Assembly: GCA_009698575.1 (NCBI GenBank)
Contig: WLPX01000006.1
Location: forward strand, 22,353-86,352
DNA length: 64,000 nucleotides
DNA from: Actinomycetota bacterium
Lineage (GTDB): Bacteria > Actinomycetota > Actinomycetes > S36-B12 > UBA5976
Direction of reading: 5' to 3'
Below are positions 1-8,957 of the stretch, piece by piece. The notes under the pieces were generated by a model that did not search any database, was not told the origin of the DNA, and saw nothing but the letters and a program-made list of their open reading frames with translations. Position numbers and translations under genes: made by a program. Position 1 is the stretch's first letter; each line of letters opens with the position of its first letter.

Positions 1-975
1 ATGCGGCGTCGAAAGATGGGTATGAAAGTTCAACATATCTTTGTGATAGTGAATCAAGCTAACTAGCGAATTGGGTAACCAAGAATTTGTGGAATTAGTT
101 TCTGCCCAATTTCGATTCCAACCGCCAGAAGTGGTAAACCAACCAAACCAACTTGCTAGGTAAATCCCAATAACAGCAATTGGCATTAGCAGCGCAGGCA
201 AGACATCCTTAACTATCCAAGCTCGAACGCTTTCAAGTGCTTTACTTCGTCGGGCATAATCCCAAACCAACATCAGCACGCCAAAGGCTGCTGCAAAATA
301 CACGCCACTCCATTTAGTTCCGCAAGCTAAACCAAGTGCAATCACCATGGCCCAGCGCCAGGCTTTGGTACCACCTGCGTTTGCACTGTCGCGATCAATA
401 ATCAAAAAACCAAATGCTGCCAAAACGAAAAACGAAAGTGAAGTATCAAGTAGCGCAGTTCTACTCATTGCAATGTGTAACCCGTCTAGGGCTAACAACA
501 ATCCAGCTACAGTTCCAATGAAGTTTGAGTTAGTCAACCTTCGGGCAATTCGCGCAGTCATCAGGACACTCAAGATGCCCAAAATTGCAACTGCAATTCG
601 CCAGCCAAATGGCGTTGCTCCAAATAAAGATTCACCACTTGCGATTATCCATTTACCAATCGGTGGATGGACCACATAGGAAGGCGCATCGGTAAAAATA
701 CTTTGGTAATCCCGTCCACCACTTGCTAACAGGACAGCATCGGCATCATCAATTACTTTGCGTTCGTATCCAAAATTCAAAATGGCAAGTGAGTCTTTTA
801 CATAATAAGTTTCGTCAAAAATAATGGCATGTGGTTGTCCGAGAAATGGCAGTCGAAGTAATGCTGCAAGTCCGGTCGCTGCAAGTGGCCCACGCCAACC
901 TGCCCAACCACCTCGCACCGGAGCCTTGAGGTCTAAATCGAATTCCTCACGGCGACTAGATTGTGTTGCTGCCAT
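1..975 (-). CDS. pmt: Protein O-mannosyltransferase (GT39/PMT family), 3' end cut off by the window
   Basis: Reading the minus strand from ATG at 975 gives an open frame of 325 codons running off the window start, so the C-terminus is missing. PMT enzymes transfer mannose from polyprenyl-phosphate-mannose to Ser/Thr of exported proteins at the membrane. Visible support: an acidic motif FDETYYVKD in the first extracytoplasmic loop (the catalytic Asp-Glu pair of GT39), followed by VHPPIGKW, the family's HPP(L/I)GK motif, and several hydrophobic segments (LLLALDGLHIAM, FFVLAAFGFLII and others). It is divergent from rsmI, exactly as pmt (Rv1002c) and Rv1003 lie in Mycobacterium tuberculosis. The family call is firm; the substrate is inferred. 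Confidence 0.92.
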   Translation of the reverse strand, partial: MAATQSSRREEFDLDLKAPVRGGWAGWRGPLAATGLAALLRLPFLGQPHAIIFDETYYVKDSLAILNFGYERKVIDDADAVLLASGGRDYQSIFTDAPSYVVHPPIGKWIIASGESLFGATPFGWRIAVAILGILSVLMTARIARRLTNSNFIGTVAGLLLALDGLHIAMSRTALLDTSLSFFVLAAFGFLIIDRDSANAGGTKAWRWAMVIALGLACGTKWSGVYFAAAFGVLMLVWDYARRSKALESVRAWIVKDVLPALLMPIAVIGIYLASWFGWFTTSGGWNRNWAETNSTNSWLPNSLVSLIHYHKDMLNFHTHLSTPH

Positions 976-1042
976 TGGTCCAGAACTTGTGCTCACCGCT
1001 CAAAAGTACAGGACTACCTATTAATTACGGAATGATGGAGGA

Positions 1043-1888
1043 ATGTCCGGTCAACTATTCCTAGCTGCCACGCCAATTGGCAATGTTGGCGATGCTTCGA
1101 GTCGTCTGCGGGAAGTCTTGACAAGCGCCAATATCATCGCAGCCGAAGATTCCCGTCGCGCCCATCGCTTATTGGCTGATTTAGGAATTACGACGACCGC
1201 GCAGATTTGGTCGTTTTATGACGCAGTCGAAGAAGCCAAAAGCCCAGAGCTAATTTCGCGAGTTCAACAAGGTGAGACTGTCGTCATGATTTCGGATGCC
1301 GGAATGCCAAGTGTCAGTGATCCGGGTTACCGCCTAGTGCAAGAAGCAATCGCCGCAGATGTTCGAGTGTCAGTGCTTCCAGGACCATCTGCAGTGCTAG
1401 CTGCGTTAGCCGTCAGTGGATTGCCTGTTGATCGGTTTTCATTCGAAGGGTTCTTGCCGCGTAAATCAGGGGAGCGCCGCACTTGGTGTGAGAACTTATT
1501 ACATGACACCAGAACTATGGTCTTTTTTGAAGCCCCGCATCGCTTAGTTGAATCACTAATAGACCTGCAAGCAGTTTTTGGTCCAGATCGCAGGGCTGTG
1601 ATTTGTCGCGAACTTACCAAGACTTATGAAGAAGTGATTCGCGGGACCTTGGCGGAACTTGTTGCTTGGAGCGATCGAGAGATCCTAGGCGAAATCACAT
1701 TGGTGGTAGCCGGTGCGGAACCGTTACCAGAAACTTCGCCGACTGAATGGGTGGCATTAGTTGCTACTCGTGTTGAAGTCGGAGAATCACAGCGCGATGC
1801 AATTGCAGCAGTTGCCCGAGAACTTGGCGTTCCAAAACGCGATGTCTATGACGCGGTACTGGCTGAGCAACGCCAGCGAAAAAGTTAA
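1043..1888 (+). CDS. rsmI: 16S rRNA (cytidine-1402-2'-O)-methyltransferase RsmI
   Basis: 281 aa, normal length for RsmI, which 2'-O-methylates C1402 in the decoding centre of 16S rRNA using SAM. The tetrapyrrole-methylase fold is recognisable from ATPIGN (residues 9-14), AAEDSRR (33-39), SDAGMPSVSDPG (84-95), LPGPSAV (112-118), the FEGFLPRK and FFEAPHR blocks and RELTKTYEE. The ATG at 1043 is preceded by GGAGG only a few bases upstream. It lies back to back with the mannosyltransferase gene and 25 bp before metG, the order found in many actinobacteria. Confidence 0.96.
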   Translation: MSGQLFLAATPIGNVGDASSRLREVLTSANIIAAEDSRRAHRLLADLGITTTAQIWSFYDAVEEAKSPELISRVQQGETVVMISDAGMPSVSDPGYRLVQEAIAADVRVSVLPGPSAVLAALAVSGLPVDRFSFEGFLPRKSGERRTWCENLLHDTRTMVFFEAPHRLVESLIDLQAVFGPDRRAVICRELTKTYEEVIRGTLAELVAWSDREILGEITLVVAGAEPLPETSPTEWVALVATRVEVGESQRDAIAAVARELGVPKRDVYDAVLAEQRQRKS

Positions 1889-1901
1889 GTGCTTTTCACC
1901 C

Positions 1902-1907
1902 TAGACT
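1902..1907 (+). promoter_or_regulatory. -10 hexamer TAGACT placing the metG start in leaderless position
   Basis: TAGACT fits the actinobacterial TANNNT -10 pattern and ends 6 nt before the metG ATG at 1914. There is no purine-rich Shine-Dalgarno sequence in between. In actinobacteria this spacing typically gives an mRNA that begins at the start codon. No convincing -35 box was seen. Confidence 0.5.
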
Positions 1908-1913
1908 TAATAC

Positions 1914-3503
1914 ATGACCAGCAGTAAAGCGTTTTACTTAACAACGCCCATTTACTACGTAAACGATGCGCCACATATTGGACATGCGTACACCACAGTT
2001 GCTGGTGACGTAATGACTCGCTGGCATCGAATGGCTGGCGAAGATGTTTGGTTTTTAACGGGTACCGACGAACATGGTCAAAAAGTACTTCGGACGGCAG
2101 AAGCAAATAATGTTGCGCCACAAGCCTGGGCTGACAAATTAGTTGAGGATGCTTGGCTTCCGGTACTCGATGTAATCGATGCCGCCAATGATGATTTCAT
2201 TCGCACCACGCAGGAGCGCCACACCAAACGCGTGCAACGCTTCTTGTCCCAGTTAAAAGATGCTGGACACATTTACGAAGGTTCATATGAAGGTCCGTAC
2301 TGTGTTGGCTGTGAAGAATTCAAACTGCCAGGGGACTTAATCGATGGCACTGGCGATGAAAAACTTTGTCCAATTCACTCCAAGCCAGTGGAACAAATCA
2401 GTGAAACAAATTATTTCTTCAAGCTATCTGCCTACGCCGATGCCTTAATAAAGCATTACGAAACTAACCCACAAGCTATTCGTCCGGAATCTGCGTATAA
2501 CGAAGTCATGTCCTTCCTGCGCTCTGGACTACAGGACTTATCGATTTCCCGTTCTACTTTTGACTGGGGAATCGAAGTGCCATGGGATCCTTCACAAGTT
2601 GTTTACGTGTGGTTCGATGCCTTACTTAATTACGCAACTGCAGTGGGCCTTGGCGATGAACCTGGCAGTGATGGTGCGAGGAAATTTGCCGAAACTTGGC
2701 CGGCAGATGTGCACTTAGTTGGTAAGGATATTCTGCGATTCCACGCTGTAATTTGGCCCGCCATGTTGATGGCAGCAGATTTGCCTTTGCCTAAGTGCGT
2801 GTTCGCGCATGGCTGGCTGTTAGTTGGCGGCGAAAAAATGAGCAAGAGCAAGCTCACTGGAATTTCCGCGCAAAGCATTGTGGATCTCGTTGGCTCCGAT
2901 GCGTTTCGGTATTACTTCATGCGTGCCATTATTTTTGGCCAAGACGGCTCATTCTCGTGGGAAGACTTGGTAGCTCGGTATACCTCTGAACTTGCAAACG
3001 GACTGGGTAACTTAGCCAGTCGCGTGCAAGCCATGGTAGTTAAGAATTTTGCGGGCTTATTGCCAGAGCCAGGTGAGTTAACTGCTGCTGAGGAAGTATT
3101 AACAAATCTTTTGACTAAGACTGCTGCCCAAGCCGATGCTTCAATTCGAGCATTTGATTTCCAAACTGGCATAGTGGCAGTTAAAGAATTTGTGGACGCA
3201 GTGAACTTGTATGTAACTGAGCAAGAGCCTTGGACCCTTGCCAAGTTAGAAGATGCAGATAGCCGTCAACGCCTGGCAACCATACTTTACACAGTGTGTG
3301 AATCATTACGAGCAATTTCTATTTTGTATTCGCCGATCATGCCAAAGAGCATGGCGGCGCTTTGGAACGATATTGGCGCAGCTGAATCCGGTGTTGGAAA
3401 TTCGTTTGCTGATGTGGCAATCTGGGGTCAATTAAAGCCTGGGGTAAAAATCACCAAGAGTGAATCAATGTTCCCACGAATTGAAGAACCGGAGTCTATT
3501 TAA
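1914..3503 (+). CDS. metG: Methionyl-tRNA synthetase
   Basis: 529 aa. Charges tRNA-Met with methionine in the cytoplasm. Class I signature HIGH at residues 21-24 and KMSKS at 308-312, with a Cys-rich insertion (CVGC ... CPIH) between them that belongs to the connective zinc region. There is no C-terminal EMAP/tRNA-binding extension, so this is the shorter form common in actinobacteria. The start at 1914 appears leaderless (TAGACT ends 6 nt upstream, no SD). The stop codon overlaps that of the convergent acyltransferase gene in a shared TTAA. Confidence 0.97.
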   Translation: MTSSKAFYLTTPIYYVNDAPHIGHAYTTVAGDVMTRWHRMAGEDVWFLTGTDEHGQKVLRTAEANNVAPQAWADKLVEDAWLPVLDVIDAANDDFIRTTQERHTKRVQRFLSQLKDAGHIYEGSYEGPYCVGCEEFKLPGDLIDGTGDEKLCPIHSKPVEQISETNYFFKLSAYADALIKHYETNPQAIRPESAYNEVMSFLRSGLQDLSISRSTFDWGIEVPWDPSQVVYVWFDALLNYATAVGLGDEPGSDGARKFAETWPADVHLVGKDILRFHAVIWPAMLMAADLPLPKCVFAHGWLLVGGEKMSKSKLTGISAQSIVDLVGSDAFRYYFMRAIIFGQDGSFSWEDLVARYTSELANGLGNLASRVQAMVVKNFAGLLPEPGELTAAEEVLTNLLTKTAAQADASIRAFDFQTGIVAVKEFVDAVNLYVTEQEPWTLAKLEDADSRQRLATILYTVCESLRAISILYSPIMPKSMAALWNDIGAAESGVGNSFADVAIWGQLKPGVKITKSESMFPRIEEPESI

Positions 3504-5329
3504 GGTCCGTGCAGGGCTTCGTTAACGATCGCTCCAAATACTTTGGCACCAGTCTTAGTTAAATGCACGCCATCAGGTGCGAAGTAACCTTTGTGGCCCT
3601 TAGAGGCCGTGTTCCAATCTGCCAACCTTACATTTGGATATTGCGTTACAAGGGAAGCAATCATTTCATTCGTTGGCTTCATCCAAACTCGAGGAACGCG
3701 TACGTTTACCACGACAACTCGATTTCTATCGCTGAGTGCTTCCAAAATTGGCTTGAGATCTTCTTCTCGAACTATGCCATTGGTTCCCATATGAATAACG
3801 ACATTGGGACCGAGGCGTCGTTCATCGCGACGAGCACGAATGCGCTCTGCAATTACCTTTGGTTGCCTACTCACGGCGGCGTCAATTGAGATATCGCCAA
3901 GAGCTGCTTTTAAACTTTCGCGCGCGCCTAGCACTACGGAATCACCAAAAACAACGGGTGGGATACTGTCCTGAATCTTTTGCTGTACCGCAGCGGCCTG
4001 CTGGGCATTTATTTGTAAATCGTTTGAAACCATTATTACTGGCGCTGCCGGAGTTACTGGATCTTCATCAATGGCCGTGATACCACCGATACCGGTTAGA
4101 TTCCCAGCACTTGGAGTTGGTACGCGATACATGCTAGCCATGCTCACTGCAATCACAGCAACGCTCAATCCAGATGCAATCAGGGTTCGAGATTGTGGTC
4201 GAGGAACTCCTGCTTCGCGCCAAATCGTTAATCGACGGCCAATTGCACCGTTTCGTATCGGCATTTCTACGAACCGATAGGACATATCTGAAATTACAAG
4301 CACAATTGTAATTTTTGCTACGAAAGCTACTGGGTCGGGCCACTGCACATCAATACCAGAACGCATCAATACAAAAATTGGCCAATGCCATAAGTAGATT
4401 CCATATGAGCGATCACCAAACCACTTCAAAAGCGGATTACCGAGTCGCGCACCGAATTTCAAACCCGGATGGGCTGCCACCACAACCAAGCAGGCGGTCA
4501 GAAGTGAAAGCGCTAAGAAGCCACCTCGGTATAACCATTCATTAAGTTCACTGACAAAAATGAAAAAGTACCCAAGGCCAACTAAACAAATTATGCCCAG
4601 GCCATTCATCGCACTGACGCGATCTGGAGTTAACTTCTCATTAAGTCGATCGCTGCGCCAAAGTGCAGCTGCTGCACAACCAATCAGTAGCCCCATTGCA
4701 TGGGTATCGGTGCCAAAGTAAACCCGACTGGGGTCATTTGGAATTGGAAAACCATTTGCAATAGATAAGTGCACCATCCAAGCAGTCGAAGCCAAGGCCA
4801 AGGTGGTGGAAGTGATGAACACTTTAGCTCGTGGCGTGATGCGTCCAAGTGGCAACTTATATAGCGCCACCAACAATAGTGGCCAGATCACGTAGAACTG
4901 TTCTTCAACGGAAAGAGACCAAAGGTGTTGCAGAAGTGGTGGCCGAGAAATGTTAACGAAGTAGGACTGCTCAAAGAATAGATACGACCAGTTGAGTACA
5001 AACGTTATTGCCCAAGGTAAATCTCGTCGAACGTGATATGCCGCATCCAGTACAAACAACCCGGAGACTAAGACGCTAAACAGCAAAACCATGAATAGCG
5101 CCGGCATCAGGCGACGAATTCGTCGCAAATAGAACTTAGCTCGATCGACTTGATTGGTTCGCTGCAGTTCTTCTAAAAGCAAAGAAGTAATGAGAAATCC
5201 AGATAAAACGAAAAATACATCGACACCGAGAAACCCGCCTACAAGTAGCGAGACATCTGCGTGGTAAATAATGACGGCCAGTACTGCGATGCCACGAAGG
5301 CCATCAAGTCCTGGTAACCGTCTGATCAC
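3500..5329 (-). CDS. Acyltransferase 3 (OafA/YrhL-type) with C-terminal SGNH domain
   Basis: 609 aa membrane protein. The N-terminal ~370 residues form the acyltransferase-3 domain: GLDGLRGIAVLAVIIYH at the start with the conserved His, GVDVFFVLSGFLIT, and LWSLSVEEQFYVIWP, with about ten hydrophobic helices. The C-terminal ~200 residues are an SGNH hydrolase-like domain: GDSVV (block I Ser), MGTNG (block III) and DGVHL (block V His). Such fusions O-acetylate cell-surface glycans or peptidoglycan using cytoplasmic acyl-CoA; the target here cannot be read from sequence. GTG start with AGGGG upstream. It interrupts the usual metG-tatD adjacency and faces metG with overlapping stops. Confidence 0.92.
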   Translation of the reverse strand: MIRRLPGLDGLRGIAVLAVIIYHADVSLLVGGFLGVDVFFVLSGFLITSLLLEELQRTNQVDRAKFYLRRIRRLMPALFMVLLFSVLVSGLFVLDAAYHVRRDLPWAITFVLNWSYLFFEQSYFVNISRPPLLQHLWSLSVEEQFYVIWPLLLVALYKLPLGRITPRAKVFITSTTLALASTAWMVHLSIANGFPIPNDPSRVYFGTDTHAMGLLIGCAAAALWRSDRLNEKLTPDRVSAMNGLGIICLVGLGYFFIFVSELNEWLYRGGFLALSLLTACLVVVAAHPGLKFGARLGNPLLKWFGDRSYGIYLWHWPIFVLMRSGIDVQWPDPVAFVAKITIVLVISDMSYRFVEMPIRNGAIGRRLTIWREAGVPRPQSRTLIASGLSVAVIAVSMASMYRVPTPSAGNLTGIGGITAIDEDPVTPAAPVIMVSNDLQINAQQAAAVQQKIQDSIPPVVFGDSVVLGARESLKAALGDISIDAAVSRQPKVIAERIRARRDERRLGPNVVIHMGTNGIVREEDLKPILEALSDRNRVVVVNVRVPRVWMKPTNEMIASLVTQYPNVRLADWNTASKGHKGYFAPDGVHLTKTGAKVFGAIVNEALHGP

Positions 5330-5404
5330 TTATTCCCCTGAAACCAAATGAGCGCAGCGCCCTGCAACCAGACTAGATTACCGAGTCACCAGTAACGTAG
5401 AGGT

Positions 5405-6226
5405 GTGAGTTTAGTGAAGTCGGCGTTAACTTTAGTTAGTCCAGTGGTCGACACCCATTGCCATATGGATGTGGCTTTTGATGACGACTTTGAACTACCT
5501 GACGTAACGCAGGCCATGGCGAGCGCCCGAGCCGTCAATGTTACAAAAGTCATTCAGGTGGGCTGTGATTTAACTAGTTCTCGCTGGGCGGCTCAAGTTG
5601 CGCTCGAACATCCTGATATTTGGGCGACAGTTGCCTTACACCCAAATGCAGCTGCTCACGATTCTGATCTAGAAAGCTCACTCACAACAATCGCTGAATT
5701 GGCGCAATTACCTCAAGTCAGGGGTTTAGGTGAGACTGGTTTGGATTATTACCGCACCGAAAAAGCACAGGCTGCCGCGCAACACGTATCGTTCAAAGCG
5801 CACATAGATATTGCACGTGAAGTGGGAAAGCCGGTAATCATTCATGACCGCGACGCTCACGACGATGTAATAGAAATGCTGCAAACCCATGGTGCTCCGG
5901 AAACTGTCGTGTTTCATTGCTTCTCGGGTGATGCACAGATGGCAAAAATTTGTGCCGATGCTGGCTGGTACATGTCGATTCCAGGTGTGGTTACTTTCAA
6001 GAATGCTCAGCAACTTCGTGATGCCGTATTAGAAATCCCCGATCACTTGCTTTTAGTTGAGACTGATTCGCCATTCTTAACGCCATCACCCAATCGTGGT
6101 CAGGCAAATACCTCTGCAAACATTCCTTGGACGGTTAGGGCAATTTGTGAGGTTCGAGGGCAATCTGAGCAAGAAATTTGTGAACTTCTTTTTTCAAACG
6201 CTGCAAGGGTTTTTGGGCCCTTTTGA
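5405..6226 (+). CDS. tatD: TatD-family metal-dependent DNase
   Basis: 273 aa. TatD hydrolases are cytoplasmic TIM-barrel metallonucleases with 3'-5' exonuclease activity, linked to DNA repair or quality control. Metal ligands are visible in DTHCHMD near the N-terminus, GLGETGLDYY, IIHDRDAH, FHCFSG and ETDSPFL. The GTG at 5405 follows a short AGAGG, and a TAACGT hexamer ends 6 nt upstream, so either SD-led or leaderless initiation is possible. It lies between metG and the muralytic gene, as in mycobacteria, apart from the inserted acyltransferase. Confidence 0.95.
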   Translation: MSLVKSALTLVSPVVDTHCHMDVAFDDDFELPDVTQAMASARAVNVTKVIQVGCDLTSSRWAAQVALEHPDIWATVALHPNAAAHDSDLESSLTTIAELAQLPQVRGLGETGLDYYRTEKAQAAAQHVSFKAHIDIAREVGKPVIIHDRDAHDDVIEMLQTHGAPETVVFHCFSGDAQMAKICADAGWYMSIPGVVTFKNAQQLRDAVLEIPDHLLLVETDSPFLTPSPNRGQANTSANIPWTVRAICEVRGQSEQEICELLFSNAARVFGPF

Positions 6227-6319
6227 CAAATCCGAACTTGCCTTAACTAGGTAACTTCGGGATATTGTGGAGTTTCTGACTAAAACTGGCCAGCCAGTAC
6301 TTCACGATTTGGGGACGTT

Positions 6320-7126
6320 ATGACACAACTTGGTCGCCATCGCGCGCCGGGTCGTCATGCCCGCCCGAAAGTACGTAATGTTCCGCGGACATCAGCGATA
6401 GTAGCCAGTGCCGCAGTTCTGCTAACCGGCGGTATAACTGCTGCTGCCAATAGCACTGAGCAGGCTCCGCCATACATCGACGTTTCTGCTTTGGTAATTG
6501 AATCCACCGTCAGCTACGACATCAAAGATCATGTCCTGACCAACAGCGTGGAAACTGAAGTGCAAGAAGTGGCTTACTCGAGTTCTGTAACCGAAGATGC
6601 CACGATCGCTGCTGGTAGCGACATTGTTAAGCAAGCTGGCGAAGTCGGTTCTGCTGAAGTCACATACCAAGTGAAACAAGTTGATGGCAAAGAGGTTTCG
6701 CGTACTGAAATTGGAAAAAAGATTATTACCGAACCCGTGCAAGAAATTCTCATACGAGGCACTGGAGATCCAAATGACATTTCAATTGCGTTAGCAACAG
6801 CAGAAGGTAAAACCGGAACAAAGGCTGGGAACAAGGCCTACGCAAAGTTATGGATCAACCAGGAATTTGGTTGGGGCGAAAAACAATTCTCATGTCTAGA
6901 AACGCTATGGTTCCGCGAAAGCAACTGGAATCACAAAGCTAAAAATCGCTCAAGCGGTGCCTACGGTATTCCGCAGAGTCTGCCTGGTAGCAAAATGGCT
7001 AAATTTGGCAGCGATTGGAAAACTAATCCTGCAACTCAGATTCAATGGGGCGCGAATTACATTGATAAAAGGTATGGCACACCATGTGAAGCTTTGGACT
7101 TTTCCTACGCTCACAACTGGTACTAG
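6320..7126 (+). CDS. Secreted G5-domain lytic transglycosylase in the rpfB position
   Basis: 268 aa. Residues 24-44 are a hydrophobic signal/anchor segment after an Arg/His-rich N-terminus. Residues ~62-147 resemble a G5 domain, with the YQVKQVDGKEV stretch typical of its end. Residues ~170-268 are an SLT/aggregation-promoting-factor-like muralytic domain: LWFRESNWN with probable catalytic Glu200, SGAYGIPQ, WGANYI and a terminal NWY; Cys192 and Cys256 could form a disulfide. This type of protein cleaves peptidoglycan glycan strands outside the membrane. The place between tatD and rsmA is that of rpfB in mycobacteria, but the DUF348 repeats and canonical Rpf domain are absent, so I do not call it rpfB. 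Confidence 0.85.
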   Translation: MTQLGRHRAPGRHARPKVRNVPRTSAIVASAAVLLTGGITAAANSTEQAPPYIDVSALVIESTVSYDIKDHVLTNSVETEVQEVAYSSSVTEDATIAAGSDIVKQAGEVGSAEVTYQVKQVDGKEVSRTEIGKKIITEPVQEILIRGTGDPNDISIALATAEGKTGTKAGNKAYAKLWINQEFGWGEKQFSCLETLWFRESNWNHKAKNRSSGAYGIPQSLPGSKMAKFGSDWKTNPATQIQWGANYIDKRYGTPCEALDFSYAHNWY

Positions 7127-7138
7127 TCGCTGAATTTA

Positions 7139-8023
7139 ATGTCTGACTTAAAATCGGTGAGCCCAGAGTCTTCTGAACCCACGCTTTTGGGAGCTACTGA
7201 GATTAGAGCGCTTGCAGCTCGACTAAATGTTTCTCCCACAAAAAAACTTGGCCAGAATTTTGTAATTGACCCAAACACCGTTCGGCGAATAGTTACGCAA
7301 GCTCGCGTAGGTCCGAATGATGTTGTAGTAGAAATTGGGCCAGGACTCGGCTCACTGACTTTGGCGCTGTTACCAAAGGTAGCGAAAGTAGTTGCCGTGG
7401 AAATTGATTCAGTTCTTGCGGATGCGTTGCCGGCAACGATCGCCTTACATGCACCCAACCTAAAAGAGAATTTAACTGTAATCAATGCAGATGCCATGAA
7501 AATTGATTCGCTACCGCATAATCCAACACATTTAGTGGCTAACTTGCCCTACAACGTATCTGTTCCGGTAGTTTTACACTTCCTGGAAACTTTCCCTTCG
7601 ATCCGGGAAATCTTGGTAATGGTTCAATCTGAAGTCGCAGATCGAATGGCTGCTGTTCCTGGCAGCAAGATCTATGGCATACCAAGTGTGAAACTAACCT
7701 GGTATGGGGAAGTTGATAAAGCAGGTTTGGTAGGACGTAACGTTTTCTGGCCAGCACCAAATGTAGATTCTGGTTTAGTTCGGTTAGTCCGCAAGGATAG
7801 AAATCTTGACCCAGAACTTCGAGAGACATTGTTTAGCGTTGTAGATGCCGCTTTTGGACAACGTCGCAAAACTCTGCGAACTGCCCTGGGTAGCGCCCTT
7901 GGCTCCCCACAAGAAGTTGAAGTTTTACTTCGCAGCGCAGGCATTGATCCAGGTTTGCGTGGCGAACAACTTAGCCTGGCTGATTTTGTGGCTATCGCCC
8001 TACAGGCGAAGAAAGTAACCTGA
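7139..8023 (+). CDS. rsmA: 16S rRNA (A1518/A1519-N6,N6)-dimethyltransferase RsmA/KsgA
   Basis: 294 aa. Dimethylates the two adjacent adenines near the 3' end of 16S rRNA during late 30S assembly. Visible motifs: [10 protein letters not shown] (the family N-terminal signature), [12 protein letters not shown] (SAM-binding motif I), and NLPYNVS (catalytic motif IV, N-x-P-Y). The C-terminal helical part contains [12 protein letters not shown], also conserved. It starts 12 bp after the transglycosylase gene and ends 4 bp before ispE, so co-transcription is likely. Confidence 0.97.
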   Translation: MSDLKSVSPESSEPTLLGATEIRALAARLNVSPTKKLGQNFVIDPNTVRRIVTQARVGPNDVVVEIGPGLGSLTLALLPKVAKVVAVEIDSVLADALPATIALHAPNLKENLTVINADAMKIDSLPHNPTHLVANLPYNVSVPVVLHFLETFPSIREILVMVQSEVADRMAAVPGSKIYGIPSVKLTWYGEVDKAGLVGRNVFWPAPNVDSGLVRLVRKDRNLDPELRETLFSVVDAAFGQRRKTLRTALGSALGSPQEVEVLLRSAGIDPGLRGEQLSLADFVAIALQAKKVT

Positions 8024-8027
8024 TCTG

Positions 8028-8939
8028 GTGAGCAAGTCAGTAACCGTGCGAGTGCCAGGCAAGGTAAACGTTTACCTTGGCGTCGGCCCGCGGGAATTTT
8101 CTGGATTCCATGAACTTGCCACCATTTTCCAATCAGTTGGTGTCTACGATGAGGTCACAGTAAGCGCATCTGACTCATTAAAAATTTCTGGGTTAGGCGA
8201 ATTCGCCGATCAGATTCCAACCGATGCGACGAACTTGGCCTGGCAAGCCGCTGAATTAGTAGCCCGAGCATGCGGTGAAGAGCCAAACATTCACATTCAA
8301 ATTGATAAATCGATTCCAATTGCAGCCGGAATGGCTGGTGGTAGCGCAGATGCGGCTGCAACTCTCGTAGCTTGCGATGCATTTTGGAATGCGGGCATTC
8401 CACGCGAACAACTAGACGCGATGGCATCGACATTGGGATCCGATGTGCCATTTATGTTGCATGGCGGTTGCGCACTCGGAGTTGGCCGGGGAGATGTGCT
8501 TTCTCCGATAATGACTAGAGGAACATTTCATTGGGTCTTTGCAACTTTTGCCGAAGGCCTTTCCACGGCACAAATTTACGAAAAGACAGATGAAATGCGG
8601 GGATTTGATTTTGAAGATCTGCCTGATGTTCCAACCGAAGTACTTGGCGCATTAGCACGCGGAGATGCTCCGGCACTTGGAAACCTTTTGCACAATGATT
8701 TGCAAGCTGCCGCGATAATTTCTCGCCCGCAATTGGGACGCGTCTTGGAGCACGGGATTGACTCAGGTGCCTTAGGCGCAATTGTTTCGGGCAGCGGCCC
8801 AACTTGCGCGTTCCTAGTTCGAGATGAATCCAGCGCGATCGATTTAGTTGTGGAATTAAAGGCATCTGGACTGGTAGATGATGTGATTCGAACACATGGT
8901 CCAGTTCATGGTGCTCGAGTTATCTCGACATCAAGATAA
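8028..8939 (+). CDS. ispE: 4-diphosphocytidyl-2-C-methyl-D-erythritol kinase
   Basis: 303 aa GHMP kinase of the MEP isoprenoid pathway; phosphorylates CDP-methylerythritol with ATP. The N-terminal PGKVNVYLGVG and the ATP-binding PIAAGMAGGSADAAA are diagnostic, with SDVPFMLHGG and VSGSGPTCAF further on. GTG start, 4 bp downstream of the rsmA stop and without a strong SD, suggesting translational coupling. rsmA-ispE adjacency is standard in actinobacteria. Confidence 0.97.
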   Translation: MSKSVTVRVPGKVNVYLGVGPREFSGFHELATIFQSVGVYDEVTVSASDSLKISGLGEFADQIPTDATNLAWQAAELVARACGEEPNIHIQIDKSIPIAAGMAGGSADAAATLVACDAFWNAGIPREQLDAMASTLGSDVPFMLHGGCALGVGRGDVLSPIMTRGTFHWVFATFAEGLSTAQIYEKTDEMRGFDFEDLPDVPTEVLGALARGDAPALGNLLHNDLQAAAIISRPQLGRVLEHGIDSGALGAIVSGSGPTCAFLVRDESSAIDLVVELKASGLVDDVIRTHGPVHGARVISTSR

Positions 8940-8944
8940 TCTTC

Positions 8945-8950
8945 TAGACT
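8945..8950 (+). promoter_or_regulatory. -10 hexamer TAGACT placing the MarR gene in leaderless position
   Basis: TAGACT ends 7 nt before the GTG at 8958, with no SD-like purine run between. The same hexamer and spacing precede metG. Confidence 0.45.
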
Positions 8951-8957
8951 CACTTAA

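Noticed and set aside
6320..7126. Calling this gene rpfB
   Set aside because: Synteny fits, but the canonical Rpf domain and DUF348 repeats are not visible.
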